DNA of 36,292 bases from JBBSNV01 sp964458605. GTDB lineage: Bacteria > Pseudomonadota > Alphaproteobacteria > Reyranellales > JAQSWP01. The notes below the pieces were generated by a model that saw only the letters and a list, made by a program, of their open reading frames with translations, searched no databases and was not told the origin of the DNA. This document shows positions 25,767-33,631 of the stretch, in pieces. Where the stretch lies: contig CAYWLS010000034.1 of assembly GCA_964458605.1 (NCBI GenBank), forward strand, positions 1-36,292. The letters are read 5' to 3'. Both the position numbers and the translations under genes were made by a program. Position 1 is the stretch's first letter; every line of letters begins with the position of its first letter.

Positions 25767-26702
25767 ATGAACATCCTGTCCATCCAGTCGCACGTGGCCT
25801 ATGGCTATGTCGGCAACCGGGCAGCCACTTTTCCGTTACAACGGCTGGGACTGGAGGTCTGGGCCATCAACACGGTGCAATTTTCCAACCACACGGGGTA
25901 CGGTGCCTGGACCGGCGCGGTGTTTGCGCCGGATCAGGTCGGCGCGCTGCTCGACGGCATCGCCGCGCTGGGCGTTCTGGGAGAATGTGACGCGGTGCTG
26001 AGCGGCTATCTGGGCGACAGCGCGACCGGCCAGGCGGTGATCGAAGCCGCCAGGCGGGTGCGCGCGGCCAATCCGAAGGCGCTCTGGTGCTGCGATCCGG
26101 TGATGGGCGATGTCGGCCGCGGCTTTTTCGTACGGCCGGGGATTCCCGAAATGTTCCGCGACCAGGTGCTGCGCAACGCCGACATCGTCACACCCAACCA
26201 GTTCGAACTCGACTATCTGGCCGGCGCGCCGACCCGCACCCTGGAACAGGCCGTCGCGGCCTGCCGCAGGCTGCTGGCGCAAGGCCCGCGCGTGGTGCTG
26301 GTCACCTCGCTGCATCGCGCCCCAGAAATCGCCCCAGAAATCGCCCCAGAAACCGCCGAAGGAACCGCCGACGCCGATCCCGACCAGATCGAGATGCTGG
26401 CGGTGACGGCCGAAGGGGCCTGGCTGGTGGCGACGCCGCTGCTGCGCTTCCCGGTGCCGCCCAACGGCTCGGGCGATGCGGTGGCGGCGCTGTTCCTGGC
26501 CCATTACCTGCGCAGCGGCGACGCGGCCGCGGCGCTGGGCGAGGCGGCGGCCGCCATCTTCGCCATCATGCAGGCGACTCATCGTGCGCGGCGGCGCGAG
26601 TTGGACCTGATCGGCGCGCAGGACGAGATCGCGCGACCCGTGCGCCGCTTCGCGGTGCATCCGGTCGGCGCGCAGCCGGCAGGCCGGGGATCGGCTTCGT
26701 GA
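25767..26702 (+). CDS. pdxY: Pyridoxal kinase
   Basis: It phosphorylates pyridoxal in the PLP salvage pathway. The 311-aa ribokinase-like protein begins MNILSIQSHVAYGYVGNRAA, the PdxY signature. It has WCCDPVMGDVGRGFFV for substrate and metal contact and NGSGDAVAALFLAHYL with the catalytic aspartate (Asp237). It is about 20 residues longer than E. coli PdxY: a surface insert at about residues 185-197 is a (Pro-Glu-Ile-Ala) tandem repeat, and there is a short C-terminal tail. No clear ribosome-binding site precedes the ATG. Its stop overlaps the GTG of the LysE-type gene by four bases. It is divergent from the mcl2-like gene. Confidence 0.92.
   Translation: MNILSIQSHVAYGYVGNRAATFPLQRLGLEVWAINTVQFSNHTGYGAWTGAVFAPDQVGALLDGIAALGVLGECDAVLSGYLGDSATGQAVIEAARRVRAANPKALWCCDPVMGDVGRGFFVRPGIPEMFRDQVLRNADIVTPNQFELDYLAGAPTRTLEQAVAACRRLLAQGPRVVLVTSLHRAPEIAPEIAPETAEGTADADPDQIEMLAVTAEGAWLVATPLLRFPVPPNGSGDAVAALFLAHYLRSGDAAAALGEAAAAIFAIMQATHRARRRELDLIGAQDEIARPVRRFAVHPVGAQPAGRGSAS
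26320..26355 (+). repeat. 12-bp tandem repeat (three copies) inside pdxY
   Basis: CCCCAGAAATCG is repeated in tandem at 26320-26331 and 26332-26343, with a third copy at 26344-26355 carrying one change. The unit length is a multiple of three, so copy-number change keeps the frame and adds or removes four residues (Pro-Glu-Ile-Ala) in a probable surface loop of pyridoxal kinase. Confidence 0.9.
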
Positions 26703-27358
26703 ACGAGACCCTGATCCTGATCCAGTCGGCGATCATCGGCTTCTCGATCGCCCTGCCGGTGGGGCCGGTGGCGGTGCTGTGCATTCGCCGCACTCTGGGG
26801 GCCGGACCGCTCGGCGGCCTGGCCACCGGCATCGGCGCCACCATCGCCGATACGATCTTCGGCGGCATTGCCGTGTTCGGCATCACCTTCGTCGCCGACT
26901 TCATCCATCGCAACGAATTCATCGTCCAGTTGATCGGCGCGGCGCTGCTGATCGGCATGGGCGTGTATTACGTCGGCCACCGTCCGCCCAATGTCGGCGA
27001 CCCGGTCGCCACCGACCGCGAACACAAGGCGATGACCATCATCCGCTTTCTGGTGTCGAGCTTCTTCATCACCCTGTTCAACCCGCTGACCTTGGGCGCC
27101 TTCGCCGCCGTGTTCGCCGCCTCCGGCGTCGGCGCGCAGATCACCGACAGCACCAGCGCGGTGCTGGCCATCGCCGGCGTGGCGGTCGGCGCGGCGGGCT
27201 GGTGGCTGGTCTTGACGGTGCTGTCCCAGGCGCTGCGCCGATTCGTGTCGCACTCCTCGCTGCAGTGGCTGAACTGGATCACCGGCGGGCTGCTGCTGGT
27301 GCTGGGCTGTCTGATCCTGGTGTCGCTGGCCCTGCCCAAGGGCTTGCTGCATCTTTAG
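26699..27358 (+). CDS. LysE family amino-acid/metabolite exporter
   Basis: This is a 219-aa inner-membrane protein with about six hydrophobic helices. The N-terminal LysE signature is SIALPVGPVAVLCIRRTLGAGPLGGLATGIGATIAD, and SSFFITLFNPLTLGAFAAVFA in the middle carries the conserved Asn-Pro. It is predicted to export an amino acid or similar small molecule; the substrate is unknown. The GTG start (26699-26701) overlaps the pdxY stop as GTGA, with GGGGA upstream, indicating translational coupling. An in-frame open extension upstream to 26087 is the shadow of pdxY. It converges on the TPR gene with a 42-bp gap and no visible terminator. Confidence 0.87.
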   Translation: MNETLILIQSAIIGFSIALPVGPVAVLCIRRTLGAGPLGGLATGIGATIADTIFGGIAVFGITFVADFIHRNEFIVQLIGAALLIGMGVYYVGHRPPNVGDPVATDREHKAMTIIRFLVSSFFITLFNPLTLGAFAAVFAASGVGAQITDSTSAVLAIAGVAVGAAGWWLVLTVLSQALRRFVSHSSLQWLNWITGGLLLVLGCLILVSLALPKGLLHL

Positions 27359-27400
27359 GATGCCGGCCGCCCGACCTTGACGCGCCCGATCCGGCGGCGC

Positions 27401-28801
27401 CTACATCGCCCCGCTCAGCAGCGCCCCCAACGAGGTGCGGATTTGCGACATCACCGGCCCCCAATCGCCGGGCTCGCTCTGACGGAACAGGCGCAGCGAG
27501 GGATACCAGGGCGAATCGGGCCGTTGCATCATCCAGCGCCAGTCGGCGCTGTGCGGCAGCATGACCCAGGCCGGCAGCCCCATGGCGCCAGCCAGATGGG
27601 CGATCGGCGCGTCGATCGAAATCAGCAGGTCGAGCTGGGTCAGCACGCTGGCCGCCTCGGCGAAATCGAAAATGCCGCGGCCGACATCGTGCACCAGGCC
27701 GGTCGCCCCCAGCAATTCGATATCCTTCTGCGGCGCGCCTCCTTGCAGGCTGAACACCAGCACGTCGGGGTTGTCGGCCAGGGTCAGGAACTGCGCCAGG
27801 CAGCACGACCGCTGCCGATCGAGCAAGTGGCCCGGCATGGCCGCCCAGTAGATGCCGATCTTCAGCCGGGTGCGGCCATGGGTGCCGATGCGGATGCGCT
27901 GCTTGTCCGGCGCCCGCAGATAGGGCACCGGCGCCGGCACGGTGGCGATGGCGGTGCCGAACAGCGCCGGCAACGACAGCATCGAGGCATGGCGGTCGAA
28001 ACGCGGCAGCGGCTCGCCTTCGGCGATCACCTCGTCGAACAGGTCGGACTGGCGGAACAGATCGCGCAGCAGCGGCTGCACCAGGCAGACCACGCGGATG
28101 CCCCGTTCGCGCAGCATCGGCGCGTAGCGGGCGAATTGCAGCGCATCGGACAGGCCCTGTTCGGGATAGAGCAGCAGCGTGCTGCCGGCGATGTCCTCGC
28201 CTTCCCAGGCCGGCTCGCGGAAATCGGGCTGCTGGTGGTCGGCGAGCTGGCGGCGCGCCTCGTAGTCGCGGAAGCCGGTCTGCAGGTCGCCGCGCATCAG
28301 CCGCGCCACCGCCGCCTCGACCACCGCCCGCTTGTTGTCCGGCGCCAGTTGGGCGGCGCGGCCGAAACAGCCGATCGCCTCGTCCAGCCGTCCCATGTCG
28401 CGCAGCGTCAGTCCGAGGTTGAAAAACCCGTCGACGTAATCGGGCTGCAGCCCGACGGCACGGAAATGGTGCTGCAACGCCTCTTCCCAGCGGTTGATGG
28501 CGCGCAGCGCGTTGCCCAGGTTGGAGTGATGCGAGGGCACGTTGGGCCCGAGCGCCAGGGACTGGCGATAATGCGCGATCGCCGCGTCGTAGCGCCCCAT
28601 GCTGCGCAGCGCGACGCCGATGTTGTTGTGCAGTTCGGCATTGTGCGGCAGCTGCTGCAACAGCTGCACGTAGAGGTCGACCGCCTCCTGCAGCCGGCCG
28701 CTGCGATGGGCAGCGGCAGCCTGGCGCATCATCCGCTCCGGCGAATTGCCGCCGGCCGAGACCACGGTCGATGGATCGGTCTGGTTTTCGTTGAGGCTCA
28801 T
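27401..28801 (-). CDS. TPR protein with GT-B glycosyltransferase-like C-terminal domain, copy 2
   Basis: This is a 466-aa protein. Residues of about 20-190 are tetratricopeptide repeats (AELHNNIGVALRSMGRYDAAIAHYRQSLALGP and following units). The rest resembles the heptosyltransferase-like (GT9/GT41-related) domain: LLLYPEQGLSDALQFARY, then LKIGIYWAAMPGH, FSLQGG, DFAEAASVLTQLDLLISIDAPIAHLAGAMGLPAWVMLP and WYPSLRLFRQ. Such proteins are often linked to glycosylation of surface proteins or polysaccharides; acceptor and donor are unknown. It is paralogous to the next gene upstream. An earlier in-frame ATG at 28882 would add 27 residues. Neither start has a good ribosome-binding site. Confidence 0.82.
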   Translation of the reverse strand: MSLNENQTDPSTVVSAGGNSPERMMRQAAAAHRSGRLQEAVDLYVQLLQQLPHNAELHNNIGVALRSMGRYDAAIAHYRQSLALGPNVPSHHSNLGNALRAINRWEEALQHHFRAVGLQPDYVDGFFNLGLTLRDMGRLDEAIGCFGRAAQLAPDNKRAVVEAAVARLMRGDLQTGFRDYEARRQLADHQQPDFREPAWEGEDIAGSTLLLYPEQGLSDALQFARYAPMLRERGIRVVCLVQPLLRDLFRQSDLFDEVIAEGEPLPRFDRHASMLSLPALFGTAIATVPAPVPYLRAPDKQRIRIGTHGRTRLKIGIYWAAMPGHLLDRQRSCCLAQFLTLADNPDVLVFSLQGGAPQKDIELLGATGLVHDVGRGIFDFAEAASVLTQLDLLISIDAPIAHLAGAMGLPAWVMLPHSADWRWMMQRPDSPWYPSLRLFRQSEPGDWGPVMSQIRTSLGALLSGAM

Positions 28802-28899
28802 GCCAAAGCCGGTTGGTCCAAGAATCGGGCGCCTGTCGTCGGGCAAGGCTTTTACTATAGGACAAGCCGGCCTGTTAAGCATCGGGCAATAAAAAGGAT

Positions 28900-30300
28900 T
28901 TAGCCGCCTGCGCGCTTGGTGGCCACGGCAATTTCGAGCGCCTGGTGCAGCCGGTGGAATACTTCGTCCCAGTCGCTGGGACGCCGCTGGCGGAACAGCC
29001 GCATCGAGGGGTACCAGGGCGTGCCGTCCCGATCGTCCGGGTAGATCCAGTAAGCCTGGAAATTGAGCAGATTCCAGATCGGCACGCCCAGCGAACCGCA
29101 CAGATGGGCCACCGAGGAGTCGGTCATAATCACCAGATCGAGCTGGCGCACGGTCGCTGCGGTATCGGCGAAGTCGTCGAACAGGCTGCCGAGGTCGACG
29201 ACGGCGGGCACCGGCGCCATCCTGCGGAACTGTTCGTAGGGCGGCCCCTTCTGCAGGCTGAACAATTGCACGCCGGGAATTTCGGCCAGCGGCAGGAAAC
29301 GGTCCAAGGTTACCGCGCGCCGATGATTGTTCCTGAATGTCACGCTGCCGGACCAGACGATGCCGACGCGGAAATCGCGGCGGAAACGCGCCATCACGTC
29401 GCGCGCGCGCTGCCCCGCGCCTTGCGGCACCGCGAGCGGCAGCGGCGGCGCGATCGAGGCGATGTCGGGCGTGAAGCGCGCCACCAGATCCATCAGCGGC
29501 AGGCACAGATCGGCCTGCGGCACCGGCTGGTCGCGCGTGACGATCTCGTCGACATGGGGCAGCCGGCCCAGCAGGCGCCGCATCTCGGGCTGCAGATAGA
29601 GGGTAATGCGCCCGCCATGGCCCTCCAGGTGACGCAGGCAACGCAACGCCATCAGCGTGTCGCCGAAGCCCTGCTCGGCGAACAGCATGACCGAGCGGCC
29701 ATCGAGCGGCTCGCCGCGCCACAGCGGATAAGGCGGCTTGAATGCCTTGGCCATCTCCGCCAGCTGCCAGCGATAGGCATAGTCGGGCCAGGCGCGGGCG
29801 TAGCGGCCGAGCGCCAGATTGGCCAGCGCCCGGTCCCAATGGGCATCGACGTGATCGGGCTTCAGTTCGATGGCGCGGTCGAAATGCTCGAGCGCCGCTG
29901 GCGCGTCGCCCGCCTCGCGCAGGGTGACGCCGCAATTGTGCCAGCAGGACGCCGATTGCGGATCGAGCTCGAGGGCACGGCGATGCGCCGCCAGGCTTTC
30001 GTCGAACCGTTCGAGGTCCTTGAGCGCGTTGCCCAGATTGGTCCAGGCGCCGGCGCTGGCGGGATTGAACTCCAGCACGCGGCGATAGCAGATCGCCGCC
30101 AGTTCGGCCTTCTTGGCCTGGCGCCAGGCCACGCCCAGATTGATCCAGCCCGATTCGAATTGCGGCGCGTGCACCGTGAGGCGCTGGAAGGCGGCGATCG
30201 CTTCCTTGAGCCGGCCTTCGCCGTAGGCGCGGCAGCCGTCCTCGAACAACGCCTTGAGGGTGGTGGGCGGCGGCGGCCGCGAAACGTTGTCGCCGGCCAT
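28900..30300 (-). CDS. TPR protein with GT-B glycosyltransferase-like C-terminal domain, copy 1
   Basis: This protein has 466 aa, the same length as its downstream paralogue. TPR units run from about residue 12 to 180 (FESGWINLGVAWRQAKKAELAAICYRRVLEFNP and following). The glycosyltransferase-like part has VMLFAEQGFGDTLMALRCLRHL, FRVGIVWSGSVTF, FSLQKGPP, DFADTAATVRQLDLVIMTDSSVAHLCGSLGVPIWNLL and WYPSMRLFRQ. The aspartate and histidine of the D(S/A)xxAHL motif are shared by both copies. It starts 13 bp after the asd stop, so it is probably co-transcribed with asd, which is functionally unrelated. Donor and acceptor are unknown. Confidence 0.83.
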   Translation of the reverse strand: MAGDNVSRPPPPTTLKALFEDGCRAYGEGRLKEAIAAFQRLTVHAPQFESGWINLGVAWRQAKKAELAAICYRRVLEFNPASAGAWTNLGNALKDLERFDESLAAHRRALELDPQSASCWHNCGVTLREAGDAPAALEHFDRAIELKPDHVDAHWDRALANLALGRYARAWPDYAYRWQLAEMAKAFKPPYPLWRGEPLDGRSVMLFAEQGFGDTLMALRCLRHLEGHGGRITLYLQPEMRRLLGRLPHVDEIVTRDQPVPQADLCLPLMDLVARFTPDIASIAPPLPLAVPQGAGQRARDVMARFRRDFRVGIVWSGSVTFRNNHRRAVTLDRFLPLAEIPGVQLFSLQKGPPYEQFRRMAPVPAVVDLGSLFDDFADTAATVRQLDLVIMTDSSVAHLCGSLGVPIWNLLNFQAYWIYPDDRDGTPWYPSMRLFRQRRPSDWDEVFHRLHQALEIAVATKRAGG

Positions 30301-30313
30301 CGCCGCCCGCCGC

Positions 30314-31327
30314 TCAGAGGTAGGATTTCACCAGTTCTTCGGCGATCTGCACCGCATTGAGCGCGGCGCCCTTGCGCAGATTGTCGGCCACCACCCACAG
30401 GTTCAGGCCGTTCTCGACCGTCGGATCCTGCCGGATGCGGCTGACATAGACCGCGTCCTCGCCCGCCACCTCGACCGGCGTGACGTAGCCGCCGTCGGCG
30501 CGGTGGTCGACCACGATCACGCCCGGCGCGTGACGCAGGATTTCGCGCGCCTCCTCGACGCCCAGCGGCTTGTCGAACTCGACATTGACCGCCTCGGCAT
30601 GGCCGACGAACACCGGCACGCGCACGCAGGTGGCCGCGACCTTGATCCTGGGATCGAGGATCTTCTTGGTCTCGGCCACCATCTTCCACTCTTCCTTGGT
30701 CGAGCCGTCGTCCATGAAGATGTCGATGTGCGGGATCACGTTGAAGGCGATCTGTTTGGTGAACTTGCTCGGGCGCACCGCGTCGTTGACGTAGATGCCC
30801 TTGGTCTGGTCGAACAGCTCGTCCATCGCCGCCTTGCCGCCGCCCGATACCGACTGATAGGTGGCGACCACCACGCGCTTGATCTTGGCCGCGTCGTGCA
30901 GCGGCTTGAGCGCGGTCACCATCTGGATGGTCGAGCAGTTGGGGTTGGCGATGATGTTCTTCCTGGGATAGCCCTTGATGGCGGCGGCATTGACCTCGGG
31001 CACCACCAGCGGCACGTCCGGATCCATGCGGAACTGGGAGGTGTTGTCGATGACGATGGCGCCGGCCGCGGCCGCGCGCGGGCTCGACACCGCCGACACC
31101 TTCGCGCCGGGCGACGACAGTACGATGTCCACGCCCTTGAAATCGAACGTCGCCAGGTTCTGGACCTTCAGCTCCGCCTTCTCGCCCAGCGAGACCTTTT
31201 TGCCGACCGATTTCTCCGAGGCCAACGCGATCACGTCGTCGGCGGGGAAGTTGCGCTCCGCCAGAATCTCGAGAAATTGGTGTCCGACATTGCCGGTGGC
31301 ACCGACAACGGCAAGCTTGAAGCCCAT
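30314..31327 (-). CDS. asd: Aspartate-semialdehyde dehydrogenase
   Basis: It reduces aspartyl phosphate to aspartate semialdehyde with NADPH, the branch point to Lys/DAP, Thr and Met. The 337-aa protein has the nucleotide loop VGATGNVG (8-15), the catalytic cysteine Cys131 in ANPNCSTIQ, and the acid-base histidine His243 with Arg236 in CVRVPVFVGHAE. ASEKSVGKKV and NTSQFRMDPDVPLVVPEVN are also diagnostic. In many alphaproteobacteria asd lies just after leuB; here four genes intervene, two of them on the opposite strand. It appears to head a transcript with the two TPR proteins. Confidence 0.97.
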   Translation of the reverse strand: MGFKLAVVGATGNVGHQFLEILAERNFPADDVIALASEKSVGKKVSLGEKAELKVQNLATFDFKGVDIVLSSPGAKVSAVSSPRAAAAGAIVIDNTSQFRMDPDVPLVVPEVNAAAIKGYPRKNIIANPNCSTIQMVTALKPLHDAAKIKRVVVATYQSVSGGGKAAMDELFDQTKGIYVNDAVRPSKFTKQIAFNVIPHIDIFMDDGSTKEEWKMVAETKKILDPRIKVAATCVRVPVFVGHAEAVNVEFDKPLGVEEAREILRHAPGVIVVDHRADGGYVTPVEVAGEDAVYVSRIRQDPTVENGLNLWVVADNLRKGAALNAVQIAEELVKSYL

Positions 31328-31392
31328 GGCACTGTCCCGAAAGGGCCTTTCCTGGTGTGAGGCGGGGCGCCCATCGCCCGGCCGGCTGGCCT

Positions 31393-31421
31393 GAATTACG
31401 CCCAGTCGGCGGGGTTTTCAA
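31393..31421 (-). promoter_or_regulatory. Possible asd promoter
   Basis: On the minus strand TTGAAA (31416-31421) is followed by TAATTC (31393-31398, 17-bp spacer), or alternatively CGTAAT (31395-31400, 15-bp spacer), about 70 bp upstream of the asd ATG. The -35 match is good and the -10 match poor. It is suggestive only. Confidence 0.2.
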
Positions 31422-31519
31422 GTCGCCGGCCGGCCTTTCCTGGCGCGAAATTGTCCCGATCGGCCTGTGCCGGCCGGCCCGCCGGCCGTTTCTACTCGAG
31501 GACCAGAGCAGGGCCTGCC

Positions 31520-31906
31520 ATGACCGACCGTTGGAGACGCTACGCCGATTTCTGGCCGCATTACCTGCACCAGCACAGCATGCCGGCCACCCGCGCCTGC
31601 CATATCGTGGGATCGCTCGCCGCCCTGGCGCTGCTGGTCGGCGCCATCGCCACCGCCCGGTGGTGGTGGCTGGCGCTGGTGCCGGTGGCGGGCTATGGCC
31701 CGGCCTGGCTGGCCCACGCTATCGTCGAGAAGAACGCGCCCGCCACTTTTTACGCGCCGCTGCGCTCCCTGGCGGCCGACTGGCACATGATCGGCCTGTG
31801 GCTGGCCGGCCGGCTGCAGCCGGAGCTGCGCCGCTATCACGTCGTGCCGGGCGAGAACCGGCGGCCGAACGGAGCCGACCCCACCGGCCCCGGCCGAACC
31901 GACTAG
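31520..31906 (+). CDS. Mpo1-like (DUF962) small membrane protein
   Basis: This is a 128-aa protein of the Mpo1/DUF962 family. It has the characteristic FWPHYLHQHSMPATRACHIVGS start with HxxxN-like polar residues. Two helices follow (about 29-60), then YGPAWLAHAIVEKNAPATFYAPLRSLAADWHMI. The yeast relative Mpo1 is a dioxygenase in phytosphingosine breakdown, but the bacterial role is not known. The C-terminal tail (GENRRPNGADPTGPGRTD) is low complexity and runs into a 14-bp DNA repeat, so the stop codon itself lies in the repeat array. AGGG precedes the ATG. It is followed by the DUF853 gene after about 100 bp. Confidence 0.85.
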   Translation: MTDRWRRYADFWPHYLHQHSMPATRACHIVGSLAALALLVGAIATARWWWLALVPVAGYGPAWLAHAIVEKNAPATFYAPLRSLAADWHMIGLWLAGRLQPELRRYHVVPGENRRPNGADPTGPGRTD

Positions 31907-31950
31907 GCCGAACCGACTAGGCCGAACCGACCACTAGGCCGAACCGACTG
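31892..31950 (+). repeat. 14-bp tandem repeat, four copies
   Basis: GGCCGAACCGACTA is present at 31892-31905 and 31906-31919, at 31920-31936 with a 3-bp insertion (CCA), and at 31937-31950 with the last base changed. The TAG stop of the Mpo1-like gene (31904-31906) spans the junction of copies one and two, and every copy junction can supply the same TAG in a shifted frame. The array ends about 60 bp before the DUF853 start. Confidence 0.92.
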
Positions 31951-32010
31951 TCGCTGCCATGCTGTTGCGGCATAATGCGGCGGTAACGGCAAAGCGGGGG
32001 CGCAGGGCGC

Positions 32011-33624
32011 ATGGAACAAGCACAGGACATTTTCGTCGGCCAGGGCGAGCAGCCGCGCGAGCTGCTGCTGAAATTCGCCAACCGGCACGGGCTGATCGCC
32101 GGCGCCACCGGCACCGGCAAGACCGTCACCCTGCAGACCCTGGCCGAGGGCTTCTCGCGCGCCGGCGTGCCGGTGTTCGTGGCCGACGTCAAGGGCGACC
32201 TGGCCGGCTTGAGCCAGAAAGGAGCCGACAACCCCAAGCTGGTCGAACGCGCCAAACAACTGCACATGGCCGACTATGCCGCCGAGGCCATGCCGGTGAT
32301 GTTCTGGGATCTGCTGGGCGAACAGGGCCACCCGATCCGCACCACCATCTCCGAGATCGGGCCGGTGCTGCTGTCGCGCCTGCTCGACCTCAACGACGTG
32401 CAGGAGGGCGTGCTGAACGTCGCCTTCAAGGTGGCCGACGACCAGGGCCTGCTGCTGCTCGACCTCAAGGATCTGCGCGCCATGCTGAACTTCCTGGGCG
32501 AGCATGCCGCGGAGCTCAGCACTAGCTACGGCCAGATCGGCAAGACCTCGCTGGGCGCCATCCAGCGCCAGCTGCTGGTGCTGGAGCAGCAGGGCGCCGA
32601 GAAATTCCTGGGCGAGCCGGCGCTCGAGCTGAAGGATTTCATGCGGCTGGACAATGCCGGCCGCGGCGCGGTCAACGTGCTGGCCGCCGACCGGCTGATG
32701 GCCAGCCCGCGGCTCTACGCCACCTTCCTGCTGTGGCTGATGTCGGAGCTGTTCGAGACCCTGCCCGAGATGGGCGATCTCGACAAACCCAAGCTGGTGT
32801 TCTTCTTCGACGAGGCGCATCTGCTGTTCGACGACGCGCCCAAGGCGCTGCTGGCCAAGATCGAGCAGGTGGTGCGGCTGATCCGCTCCAAGGGCGTCGG
32901 CATCTATTTCATCAGCCAGAACCCGCTCGACGTGCCCGACAGCGTGCTGGGCCAGCTCGGCAACCGGGTGCAGCACGCGCTGCGCGCCTTCACGCCGCGC
33001 GACCAGAAGGCGGTCAAGGCCGCCGCCGACACCTTCCGCAGCAATCCCAAGCTCGATGTCTCGCGTGTGATCGGCGAGCTGGTGGTGGGCGAGGCGCTGG
33101 TGTCCTTGCTGGAAGGCAAGGGCGAACCGGCCGTCGTGCAGCGCACCCTGATCGCCCCGCCGGCCTCGCGGCTGGGCCCGGTGACGGCCGAGGAACGCAA
33201 GGCCACGATCGAACATTCGCCGATCTATGGCCGCTACGACGACCCGGTCGACCGCGAATCGGCCTTCGAACAGTTGAGCCGGCGCGCCCAGGGCCAGCAG
33301 CCCAGCGCTCCGCCACCGTCGAGCGGCCGCGTGCCGCCATCGGGTTCGCCCTGGGGTCTGCCGAGCGGCGATCCTGGCGACAACCGGCCCAGCGCGCCGC
33401 CGCTGCCGCAGGAGCCGCGCTATCGCGTGCCGCCGAGCTACGATCCCTACCCGGCGCCCAAGCCCGTGCCCAACCCGGCGCCCAACCCGGCGCCCAAGCC
33501 GGTCGGCCGGCCGCGCGACAGCATCACCGACATATTGATGAAATCGGCGGTACGTACGGTCGGCAGCTCGATCGGCCGGGAGATCGTGCGCGGCGTGCTG
33601 GGCTCGATCCTGCGCGGGCGTTGA
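32011..33624 (+). CDS. HerA-like helicase/ATPase (DUF853)
   Basis: This is a 537-aa P-loop ATPase of the HerA/FtsK superfamily, DUF853 group. Walker A is GATGTGKT (31-38) and Walker B is LVFFFDEAH (262-270). The conserved VADVKGDLAGLSQ, LRAMLNFLGEHAAELS and FISQNPLDVPDSVLGQLGNRVQHALRAFTPRDQKAVK blocks fit. HerA proteins pump or translocate DNA, but no nuclease partner (NurA) is next to this gene and the function of this group is not established. Residues of about 430-500 are a Pro-rich linker with short NPAPxP repeats. A predicted amphipathic helix closes the protein. It converges on the hydrolase gene with a 7-bp gap. Confidence 0.87.
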   Translation: MEQAQDIFVGQGEQPRELLLKFANRHGLIAGATGTGKTVTLQTLAEGFSRAGVPVFVADVKGDLAGLSQKGADNPKLVERAKQLHMADYAAEAMPVMFWDLLGEQGHPIRTTISEIGPVLLSRLLDLNDVQEGVLNVAFKVADDQGLLLLDLKDLRAMLNFLGEHAAELSTSYGQIGKTSLGAIQRQLLVLEQQGAEKFLGEPALELKDFMRLDNAGRGAVNVLAADRLMASPRLYATFLLWLMSELFETLPEMGDLDKPKLVFFFDEAHLLFDDAPKALLAKIEQVVRLIRSKGVGIYFISQNPLDVPDSVLGQLGNRVQHALRAFTPRDQKAVKAAADTFRSNPKLDVSRVIGELVVGEALVSLLEGKGEPAVVQRTLIAPPASRLGPVTAEERKATIEHSPIYGRYDDPVDRESAFEQLSRRAQGQQPSAPPPSSGRVPPSGSPWGLPSGDPGDNRPSAPPLPQEPRYRVPPSYDPYPAPKPVPNPAPNPAPKPVGRPRDSITDILMKSAVRTVGSSIGREIVRGVLGSILRGR

Positions 33625-33631
33625 ACCGACT

